Of a DNA stretch of 50,381 nt, positions 1 through 13,015 are shown in pieces (within the stretch, counting starts at the first letter, position 1; every line of letters begins with the position of its first letter). The notes below the pieces were generated by a model that did not search any database, had not been told where the DNA came from, and saw only the letters and a list, made by a program, of their open reading frames with translations. The translations under genes and the position numbers were made by a program. The DNA comes from Cochliopodium minus. Its lineage: Eukaryota > Discosea > Himatismenida > Cochliopodiidae. Location of the stretch: assembly GCA_024220525.1 (NCBI GenBank), contig JAMYWO010000283.1, positions 1-50,381 on the forward strand. The letters run 5' to 3'.

Positions 1-1472
1 TATTCTTTCACTCCAATAAACTCATTCCTTTCTAAAACATTCACAATCTCTTCAAGTGATTGCAAAACTCTCATCAAATATGTTTCTCTTCATTCTCAAT
101 TCATTCAAAAACAATTTCCTTCTCAAATTGATGAAAATGAAAATGAAGAATTATTGTTAAAGTTGTGTTATACTTCAAATATTGCAAGATCAAGACTTTC
201 TCACACCATTTCAATCACTTCAAATAATTGTTTTGAATTGAAAGATTTCCTCCAAAATATTTCTCTTCAACTAAACGATTTAGATTCCAAAAATGAAGAT
301 CAATTGTTATCTGAATCTATCTCTTCAATTATTTCAAAGTTTGATGGATGTTTCTTTTCTGTTTCTTCAAACTTTACATCTCCTTTCTCAAAATCTCAAC
401 AAAAGATTTCCTCGAAAAACTTATTTATCATCTCTTCTCTTTCAAATTCTTTTGATGATTCAAATTTTATTGTCGAAAATTTAAAAAGATTATCTCAAAA
501 AGATCTCCTTTTGGAAAATTCTGTTTTAGATCTTGAAAAGAAAATGAATGAAAATGGAATGTTGATCAATTCGATTTCTTCACAAGAATTCTCTCATTCA
601 AACTTGGTTCAACTTTTGATCAATTCTTTTTACTATCAACTTTCGATTCTCGAGTATCTGAAACAGATTGGCTTCTCAAATTTTGATTTCAAATCAACAA
701 ACTTTGGAAATCTTTCTTTTTCGTACTTTGTTGAAAACAGAATCACTCTCGAAGATGTATCTTCAATCATCTCTTCTCTTTCAAATATAATGTCGTTTTC
801 TCTTTCAAATTATGACCACAGTTTCCTTTACTTCATGGGAAACTACCAAACAATATTTTGTGCTCTAGAAATCTGTAGAAAGCAGCTTGGTGGGAGTTAT
901 AAAGAGGTTGACTTTGATATTTCACTTTGCATCTGTGCTTCCACTTATTGTTGTATTTCAATCAGATCTAAAAAAACAAAAGATCTTACTCTTCATCAAC
1001 AAATAAAACTGTTTTTGATCGAAAAATTTGAAAGAATGGAAATCAACCCAATTGATAAAAGATCTCAAGCTGTTGAAAACAATCTAGATTGCTTCCTTTC
1101 TTCTCTTTCAACTCTCAAAGATATTGATTCTCATTTTGAATTCTTGGAACAAAGAAACAACAAAGAAAAATGCGTGCAGATCGCCAAATCAATCATTTCT
1201 CCATTTCTGATTGATTTTGAGAAAGATGAGAACACAAAGACTATCACTGAACTGACTTGTTCGGATGCTTTTTACTTGGAGCAAATACCAAGAAATGAAA
1301 ACAAATTTTCTATAAATTGGATTTGTGGAGGGAACATGAAAGAAGACAACCTCAGAAGAGTATTGAGTTGCTTGATGGTTGAAGGAGGAATGAGCGTAAA
1401 TTGGAAGAAAGTGTTTGGAGAAAAGGTAGAAAGAATTGCAATTCCAACATATCCTTTCTCAAGAAAATCATT
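1..1472 (+). repeat. Intragenic direct repeat copy 1 (KS-AT linker plus degenerate AT)
   Basis: This block matches 6380-7854 at an offset of 6379. I find no mismatch over about the first 1420 nt. The first difference is a 3-nt (one Glu codon) indel near 1420, then one G/T substitution. Similarity stops abruptly at 1473, inside the conserved YPFSRKS(L/F)W segment that closes KS-AT units. The window start is inside the repeat, so its true left limit is unseen. Confidence 0.95.
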
Positions 1473-4400
1473 GTGGAATCCTATTGCCAACTTTGAAAAA
1501 AAAAAGAGAGATCTTATTCCTTTCGCAAAAGAGCTTCCAAAAGAATCTCCGTACCCACTAGATGAACATGTTGTCTACACAAAAGATGTATTTGCAGCTG
1601 CTGGTCATATTTCAAATATTCTTAGAAATGTAGAGATGGTGATAAAACCAAAGTTCTTTCACTTCAAGAGAATAGATATCCTCTCAGGGGTAGAAGTAGT
1701 AGATACTGTTGTTCTGGAGTATCAATACAAGAAAGAAAAGGATAATTGTTGGAACTTTTCTGGTTTTGACAGAAAAAAGAATATGAAAGTGATAGAAGGA
1801 AGCCTTTTGTTGGTTGACAAAGAAACTGAATTTTTTACAGTAAAAGTTCATGATGTTTCACCAATCCCTATAGAGTATCTGGACAGAGAAACTGGAATTA
1901 TCTACTTTGGAAATTCTTTTAGGCTGATGAAAGAAACTTACGTCGCACAAAATGAATGCTTTACACTTCTCCACAATCAATTCGAAAATGTAACATACAA
2001 TACACCTGGTTTGATCGATATTTGCTTTCAAGCAGGATTTGTATTTTTCAAATCAAGAGTAACAGATGGAAGATACAATATTGGAGAGGATATTGGAGTA
2101 ATTTACGTTCCAGTTTCTTGTGAAGATTTCTACCTAAATACATCTTTTGAAATAAATAAAGAAGCACCTCTTATGTCGCATGCAAAGTTGATCAAAGAAG
2201 TAGATGATACAATTATTGTGAAAGTGACTATTTTTTCTACTGTTTCCAAAAAGATCTTATTTTCTATTGATAAACTGATTGTAAAATCTGTCACCTCTTC
2301 TTTCTCAAAGAAACTAGAAATAGATGAATCGAACAACTTCATTTACGAGAAAACATGGTTTTTGAAAGAGTTGAACAATACAACATCTATTGAGAAAAAA
2401 GATTATCTTATTTTGCATGGTGAATCCACCCCAGAGATTGAACACTTTGTATCCAAAATAAGAAAGAGCGGCAAGGGCGTTTTTCTATTCAAGCAAGTAG
2501 ATGAAGAAACTATTGAAAGTGAAAAGAAAGAGAGGTTGAAAATTCAAAACTTGATAGGCACAATAGATACTTCATCTGAATTGTATATCATAGATCTTCT
2601 TCCACTTGACACAACAAAAAAAGGATTGGATGTTATATCATTAGGCTATGATGAGTTGGTGAATCATCTCAAAAAGATAATTCTCCCATTATCCAGCATC
2701 TTCAATCAACTTAAAGAAAGAAAGATAAATGGAAATCTGATTGTTGCATCCAAATCATCTAATCCACAGATGATGTCTTCCAAATCCTTCTCATATGGAC
2801 AAAACAGTGTAGAATTCGAACCACAGTTGATAAACAGCATATTATGGGGAATCATAAAAGGATTGGAGCTAGAAAAGCCAACATCAAAAATTTTGGCAGT
2901 AGATTTCGATGATTTTGAGAGTGATTTATTGATAAAGGAAATTTCCAATCTCTCAAACAAAGAAAGAACATCACAAGTTTCATATAGGCTGAAGAAAAGA
3001 TATGAAAGCAAAGTATCAAAACAATCCTCTTCAGTATCAAGTTTTTATTCTTCACAAAATTTGGGATGGAACATCAAGCAAAAAGGATCTTTGAGCGGGA
3101 TAAAAGCAGAAAAAGTAGAGTTGAAAGAATTAAGAGAAGATCAAGTGATACTTCAGGTAGTTTCCACAGGTGTGAACTTTAGAGATGTAGTGAATTGCTT
3201 GGGAATAGTGCAAGAGGATCTGGGTGAACTTGGAAATGAATGTAGTGGTATAGTGACTAGAGCTGGGAGCAAAAGCAAATTTAAAGTGGGAGACAAGGTA
3301 TTTGGTCTGGTTAAAGGATCATGGAAAAACTTTGTAGTTGCAGATTCTGATTTGTTGACAAAAAAGCCAGAATGGATGAGTTTCAACCAAGCAGCTTCCA
3401 TTCCCATTGTTTTCCTTACTATGTACAATATTATCTTTGATGTTTTGAAAGAAAAGAAATACGATTCAAACTCAATCATCCTTGTTCACAGTGCAGTTGG
3501 TGGAATAGGATTAGTGACAACTTTGTTGGGAAAGATGATTGGATGCAAAGTGTTTGCCACAACAAGTAATCCTTTCAAGAAATCTGTTGCAAAGAAATGG
3601 GGAGTTGATATGTTGTTTGATTCCAGATCTACCAAATTTTCTGAGGAAATCCTTGAAGTGACAAATGGAAAAGGAGTTGATTTGGTCATAAACTCTTTGA
3701 GTGGAGATTACATCAAAAAAACATTGATGGTACTAAAAGATGATGGATCGTTTATCGAAATTGGAAAAAGAGATATCCTCACCAGAGAAGAATTCAAAAT
3801 GATAAAACCAAATGCATTTTATGATATCTATGATCTATCCAATGTTGTGAATCAAACTCCTTGGAGAATATCCGAAATGCTTGATTCCGTTGTTGAATTA
3901 TTCAAAGAAGAAAAAATAAGATATTTGCCTATCAAAAGTTATCTTTTAGATCAAGCAGTAGATGCATGCAGATTCATGTCTTCATCTTCACATATCGGAA
4001 AGATTGTTCTCACAAATCGACATAATTGCATAAACATTGATCTCTTTGATTCAGATGGATACTACATAGTGACTGGAGGGTTTGGAGGTATCGGAAGAGA
4101 AGTTGTAAAATGGATGTTGAAGAACGGAGCAAAAAAATTGATATTGTTCCACAGAAGAGATCTATCCGAAAACGAAAAAAAGTTTGTGAAAGAGATGGAA
4201 AATCAAGATGCAAAGATAAATTTGATCAAAGCAGATATAGCCAAAGATGATTTGAATTCCATCCTAACTTCCTTTGTAGATCCTTCCATTCCAAAAAATA
4301 GAACAATAAGAGGAGTCTTTCATGGTGCAGGGATAGATAGCTCGAAGCTGTTCGAAAACTACGAATGGAATGACTTTTTGGGATCATTCGAACCAAAGAT

Positions 4401-7400
4401 CTTGGCAACATTAAATCTCTACAAGATCTTAGATAACTTCAACATCGATTTTTTTGTTTGCTTTTCTTCTTGTGCATCAATGATTGGATCACTCGGACAG
4501 TCTGCATATTGTGCTGCTAACAACTTTATGGACTCTTTGTCATATTTTCACAAAGGATTAAGTTTTGATAAATGTGAAAACTTTGTTTCTATCAATTGGG
4601 GACCTTGGGACAAAGTAGGAATGGCAGCAAAATTGCATCAAGCATTCAGAGAAAAAGTGGAAGAGAACTTCTTCTTTATACCTCCAAACCAAGGTATAAG
4701 AATGTTACAGTACCTGATGTCAGAGAAAATTCATGATATTCATTCTGGTCAGGTTGGAATTTTCTCAATCAACGAAAAAGAAAAGGAAGTAAGCAAGGTG
4801 GAAATAAAGTCAGAAAAGAACGATAAACCAATTAATCTTATCGAGATAATTAAGAAAGAAATTTCGGTTGTGACAGGACAGGAAAACGTTCCATTGAATG
4901 TGAGTTGGCAAGAAATGGGAGTGGATTCAGTAATGTCTCTTGAGTTGAGAAATTCTTTGATTAAAAAAACGGGAATACAACTTCCAAACACTTTTCTCTT
5001 CGAAAATCCAACATTGAGTTCTGTTTTAAACTTCTTTTCAAAGCTCGAAACACCTGAAGAACCAATCAAAACAGAGGAGCATCCAAACTTTGGGGATCAT
5101 TTTGCGATTATAGGATTGAGCCATCAATTTTCACCCGAAAACAAAATAAATGCAAAGGAATACAGATCCTTTCCTTCCAATCTTTCGGAAAAACTTTTGG
5201 GAAAGCTTAATTTGGATATCAATATGTTTGATGCAGAGTTTTTTGGTGTTAGCGAAAGAAGTGCCAATGTAATGGACCCACAACAAAGATTCCTCATTGA
5301 ACATACTTACTCTGCAATAGAAAATAGTGGATACAATTTGGAGGATTTGAGAAACACTAAAACAGGAGTATTCATTTGCAATTCTTTTCTTGAATACATG
5401 AGTTTGATGATTTACGAAGAAAGAGAAAAAGTGTACAACAACCTGAACTCCATAACAGGAAATAGTCAAAGTATCAACTCTGGGAGATTAAATTATATAT
5501 TTGGGTTTACTGGACCATCTTTGGTGGTAGATACAGCTTGTTCTTCTTCTATTGTGGCTCTTCATCTTGCTTGTCAAAGTATTCTCGCAAATGAATGTTC
5601 AATGGCTATTGTTGGTGCTGTAAACATGATCATCTCTGATTTGCAAACAGTCTTTTACCAAAAAGCAGATAAATTGTCACCTGATGGAGAATGTAAAACA
5701 TTCGATTCATCCGCAAATGGATATGCCAGAAGCGAAGGATGTGGTGTTATAGTAATAAAAAGATTATCTCAAGCACTAAAAGACAAAGATAACATCAGAG
5801 CTGTAATCGCAGGTACTTCAGTCAATCACTCTGGAAAAAGTAATGGATTGACTGCTCCAAATGGTCTTGCTCAACAAGAAGTGATGAAATCTGCTCTCAA
5901 AATATCAGGTCTTTCTCCAAATGATATTTCATTCATTGAAGCACATGGAACCGGAACTCCTCTTGGTGACTCGATTGAAATGCAAGCTATCATGGAAGTT
6001 TACGGAAAGCAAAGATCTCAAGAGTTTCCGTTGATTGTTGGTTCAGTTAAAACAAATATTGGTCATTGTGAAATTGCATCTGGAATTGCTGGTAAAAATA
6101 AAATTTTATTTTTCAAATTTCAATTTTTACCTTTAAAAAAAAAAAATAGGATTGATCAAAGTGATTTTGAGTCTTGAATCAGAAAAGATCCCAAAACATC
6201 TCCATTTCAAAACTTTAAATCCTCATATCAAACCTTTGCATCAAGCAAATATTGTTCTCCCACTCGAAGAAATCGATTGGAAAAGAGATCAAAACAAGAA
6301 AAGATGTGCTGCAGTTAGTTCGTTCGGATACAGTGGAACCAATTCACATGCTGTTTTGATGGAAGCACCAATCAACAAGTATTCTTTCACTCCAATAAAC
6401 TCATTCCTTTCTAAAACATTCACAATCTCTTCAAGTGATTGCAAAACTCTCATCAAATATGTTTCTCTTCATTCTCAATTCATTCAAAAACAATTTCCTT
6501 CTCAAATTGATGAAAATGAAAATGAAGAATTATTGTTAAAGTTGTGTTATACTTCAAATATTGCAAGATCAAGACTTTCTCACACCATTTCAATCACTTC
6601 AAATAATTGTTTTGAATTGAAAGATTTCCTCCAAAATATTTCTCTTCAACTAAACGATTTAGATTCCAAAAATGAAGATCAATTGTTATCTGAATCTATC
6701 TCTTCAATTATTTCAAAGTTTGATGGATGTTTCTTTTCTGTTTCTTCAAACTTTACATCTCCTTTCTCAAAATCTCAACAAAAGATTTCCTCGAAAAACT
6801 TATTTATCATCTCTTCTCTTTCAAATTCTTTTGATGATTCAAATTTTATTGTCGAAAATTTAAAAAGATTATCTCAAAAAGATCTCCTTTTGGAAAATTC
6901 TGTTTTAGATCTTGAAAAGAAAATGAATGAAAATGGAATGTTGATCAATTCGATTTCTTCACAAGAATTCTCTCATTCAAACTTGGTTCAACTTTTGATC
7001 AATTCTTTTTACTATCAACTTTCGATTCTCGAGTATCTGAAACAGATTGGCTTCTCAAATTTTGATTTCAAATCAACAAACTTTGGAAATCTTTCTTTTT
7101 CGTACTTTGTTGAAAACAGAATCACTCTCGAAGATGTATCTTCAATCATCTCTTCTCTTTCAAATATAATGTCGTTTTCTCTTTCAAATTATGACCACAG
7201 TTTCCTTTACTTCATGGGAAACTACCAAACAATATTTTGTGCTCTAGAAATCTGTAGAAAGCAGCTTGGTGGGAGTTATAAAGAGGTTGACTTTGATATT
7301 TCACTTTGCATCTGTGCTTCCACTTATTGTTGTATTTCAATCAGATCTAAAAAAACAAAAGATCTTACTCTTCATCAACAAATAAAACTGTTTTTGATCG

Positions 7401-8875
7401 AAAAATTTGAAAGAATGGAAATCAACCCAATTGATAAAAGATCTCAAGCTGTTGAAAACAATCTAGATTGCTTCCTTTCTTCTCTTTCAACTCTCAAAGA
7501 TATTGATTCTCATTTTGAATTCTTGGAACAAAGAAACAACAAAGAAAAATGCGTGCAGATCGCCAAATCAATCATTTCTCCATTTCTGATTGATTTTGAG
7601 AAAGATGAGAACACAAAGACTATCACTGAACTGACTTGTTCGGATGCTTTTTACTTGGAGCAAATACCAAGAAATGAAAACAAATTTTCTATAAATTGGA
7701 TTTGTGGAGGGAACATGAAAGAAGACAACCTCAGAAGAGTATTGAGTTGCTTGATGGTTGAAGGAGGAATGAGCGTAAATTGGAAGAAAGTGTTTGGAGA
7801 AGAAAAGGTAGAAAGAATTTCAATTCCAACATATCCTTTCTCAAGAAAATCATTCTGGTTCAAACAACCCAAAAAATTGAATGAGACATCACAGAAAATG
7901 GCTTTGAACGGAAAGAATGGAAAGAATGGCACAAAGAAAAATGAAAAAGAAGTGGAAGAAATATTAAGAAAATACACAAGAAATGATCTCAATACAAATG
8001 AAGAAATAACCCTGGAAGAATTGGGAATAGACTCATTCACTCTACTAAGCATTGCTCAAGAAGTGGGAATGCATGATAAGTACAAACTCTTCGACTGCAA
8101 GAATATAAAACAATTCATCTCAGCAGCTTGCGAGAAATCTGATAAAAGGGAAATGAAAAAGCAACTCTTTGTGGTATTTCCTGGAATTGGAGGTCATGGA
8201 AAAATCTCAAAACATATCGAAACGTTGCTACCTCAAGAATCAAACTTGTTGATATTAAACTACAAAGAGGTAGAAGACATGACATCTTACTTTGTTGATC
8301 AGATCAAAGAAGTTTCGAATGAATCAACAAGTATTGTACTGATTGGTGTTTCCATGGGTGGTCTTTATGCCATTGAAGTTTCCAGAGCATTACATAAAGA
8401 TAGGTCGATCCATCTCTTTCTTCTTGATACAAAGATATTCATCAATGAAGTAAAGGGAAGAACATGGAGCTTGATTAGAGCGATTGAAGTCAATTTCAAT
8501 ATTGCTTTGTTATCTGAAGAAGAATTCAACCTTCAATACCAAATTTGCTCACAAGAGGAACAGATTGAACGATTGAAATGTAAATTGAAAGAGATGAAAG
8601 ATATTCCTATCAATGATTGGTTGATGAATGAATATACCAAGCAAATCAACCATCAGATTTCACAGATTGAAATTTATCAGCCACAATATCTCGATTTGGA
8701 TGTCAATTACTTCTATCCAAATATTTCTCTTGAAAATACTCTTCATCCAACCATAGAATGGAAGAGATTCTTCAAATCTTTAAATATTCATAATGTTCCA
8801 TCAAATCATTTTGAAATGATCTCCACCAATGAAAATGCATCTTTTGTTTTTGATATCATACAGAAATTTATTTGA
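1..8875 (+). CDS. Type I modular polyketide synthase, 3' part (AT0-DH-ER-KR-ACP-KS-AT0-ACP-TE), 5' truncated by window
   Basis: Two exons, 1-6091 and 6150-8875, joined across a 58-nt GT-AG intron; 2938 residues are visible and the start lies outside the window. Domains by nucleotide: KS-AT linker and degenerate AT 1-1475; dehydratase about 1540-2320 (His codon 1567, Asp codon 2017 in an LIDICFQ motif); enoyl reductase about 3060-4010 (HSAVGGIG at 3487-3510); ketoreductase about 4050-4640 (TGGFGGIG; Tyr codon 4507 in SAYCAAN); ACP with Ser codon 4927; ketosynthase about 5095-6340 (Cys codon 5539 in DTACSSS, His codons 5944 and 6064); second degenerate AT about 6380-7860; ACP with Ser codon 8033; thioesterase about 8160-8870 (GVSMGG Ser codon 8351, His codon 8807). 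It would build and release a reduced polyketide or fatty-acid-like chain. No methyltransferase is evident. Both AT regions lack the catalytic serine, so malonyl loading must come from elsewhere. Stop is TGA. Confidence 0.93.
6092..6149 (+). other. Only intron in the left PKS gene
   Basis: The 58-nt intron runs from GTAAAAATAA to an AAAAAATAG acceptor. Removing it joins the ketosynthase motif NIGHCEIASGIAG to LIKVILSLE, exactly as in other ketosynthases; reading through gives a stop at 6175. It interrupts a conserved KS core, so the two long open frames on either side are one gene. Confidence 0.93.
6380..7854 (+). repeat. Intragenic direct repeat copy 2 (KS-AT linker plus degenerate AT)
   Basis: Second copy of the block at 1-1472, carrying one extra GAA codon near 7800. 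After the repeat the two modules diverge completely: copy 1 continues into DH, copy 2 into a short linker, ACP and TE. Near-perfect identity including synonymous sites implies very recent duplication or gene conversion. Confidence 0.95.
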
Positions 8876-11237
<2,362 letters not shown>

Positions 11238-11289
11238 GTTACCAGGAGAAATTATCTTTGATTAATAATAAATATTTAAAAAAACAAAT

Positions 11290-12974
11290 CTAATTTTTAA
11301 TTATGTTTTCATAAAATAATAGTGTTGGCTTGTATTTTCCTTTTTTTGTTTTTTCTAATATATCTTCAAAACAGCTCCCAATTTCTTTCACAATTGTATC
11401 ATCAAAAACATACCACTTTTTGAATGAGGACAAATAGATATAGCAAACATAATGTTTTAAATTGTATAGAATCATTCCAACTAGTTTGTATTCTCCTTTG
11501 TTTCCGTTCATTTTGATTTCAAAAAGTTGATTTAGGTTTATTATTGGTTTTATTTCATCTATTATCATTCCAAATTTTTCAAAAGAAACAATTTCTTCCC
11601 AAACCATCGCTATTGTAAACACATTTGGGTAATTGAGTAGATTTAAAGATGTTTTACAAGTTGTGTTTGTACAGTTCTTGCAAGATTTAGAGTGAGGCAT
11701 TATAAGTTCTTTTATTGTTTTTTCCAAAATTCCTGTAGATGAGACGTACACGAAATAAGAAAAGGAATGTTGGTTATCTACAAAACTACAAATTTCACAT
11801 TTTGATTCAAAATTTTGGTTTATTCCAAAAGTTTTGTGTGATAAACACTCTTTACAAGATATGAGTGAATAAACTAAAATTCAAAAACAAAAAATTTTTT
11901 TTTTACCACATTTTTTTGAATTTTCTTTGCTACTGTTTAATTTGAATATTTTGTGAATACTCTTCAATGTTGCATCCAAAGCTGTGAAAAAGATTTTTTT
12001 TATGAGAAAAAAAAGAAAAAATGAAAAACTAATATTTACCTTCGTTAGCATCTTCCAAATCATTTAATTTAAACTTTGAATCCAAACTAAAGAGTATATG
12101 GAGGCTTTGTCGGAGTTGAATGGGAGTAATATCTTTTTCTTCACTCCATTCATAATTTGTGAAAATATTCTTAAAAGGTAGAATAATAAAATTTGAATAT
12201 AATCAAAATGGAAATTTTTTTTACCTTTAGAGCACAAAATACACAAACACAATCATGTTTGTGTTCCAAAATTTTATTTTCGATCGATGTTTGAAACAAA
12301 TCCCTAAAAGATTTCAAATGAAACAAAGTCTGGATAATAACATTGATAAAGCAATTGTTTTCTCCAAATTTATTAGTGAGTCCTTTAAGATGAGGATTGA
12401 TACTATCATTATTATTTTCTATTGTTCTCATTTTTTTATCTCTAAAAGGATCTTCTTCTTTTTTGTCAAAGTATTCCTCATTATAGTTAATTCTTTTTTT
12501 GTTCGAGTTTTTAAGTGAATATAAATCTTTTGTTGAATCATTTTCCCCGTTTAAAGAATGATATTGGTTGTCAAATATGTTTTTGTTTTTTCTATTTATC
12601 AATTGATGATTATCAAATCTATCAAAGATATTATTTTGTTTGTTGAATGCATTCATGTGTTTTTTTTGATTGTAAAGGGGAAAGGTATTATTTATATTAT
12701 TTATGCTTTCTTCATTACTATACAAGGGAAATGATTCTTCATTTTTATTGATGAGGCTGTATGTATTTGTATTTCTCAAAATATTATTATTTTTGTGATT
12801 ATATTCTCCATTATTCGAGTGAAATATCTTATTCACCACATTTTCCCTTGGATATTCTATCTTTATTGGCTGCTTCTTGATATTATTGAGCTTCCATGAT
12901 TCATTGATAAACTGAATAAGAAAAATTGAAAGGAAAATGAAAATAGCAAATAAAGTCCAAACTAAAAATTCCAT
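11290..12974 (-). CDS. USP53/USP54-type ubiquitin C-terminal hydrolase with N-terminal membrane anchor
   Basis: Minus-strand exons 12974-12225, 12169-12040, 11981-11907 and 11873-11290 give 512 residues. Residues about 4-21 form one hydrophobic helix; residues about 30-190 are Asn-rich and disordered. The peptidase domain begins at GLTNKFGENNCFIN (Cys208) and continues through a CVCVFCALK box, a LEDANEAL segment, paired CxxC zinc-binding motifs, NYPNVFTIAMVW, and a C-terminal GMILYNLKHYVCY with His, then FDDTIVKEIG. This order matches the USP53/54 family, and both Cys and His are present, so cleavage activity is plausible. The membrane anchor is inferred from sequence alone. The third intron (11906-11874) is only 33 nt but is required, since reading through meets a stop. 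Stop is TAG. Confidence 0.85.
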
Positions 12975-13015
12975 TTTTTTTTATTTTTTTTTTATTTATT
13001 TAAATCAAAATAAAA

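Noticed and set aside
2706-3689. Several 60-110 codon open frames antisense to the PKS.
   Set aside because: They lie opposite strongly conserved ER-domain coding sequence and have no start context or homology of their own.
6092-6180. Left PKS read as two separate genes, or joined by a programmed frameshift at the A-run near 6140.
   Set aside because: A standard GT-AG intron (6092-6149) restores the conserved KS sequence exactly; the apparent stop and new frame are read-through of intron sequence.
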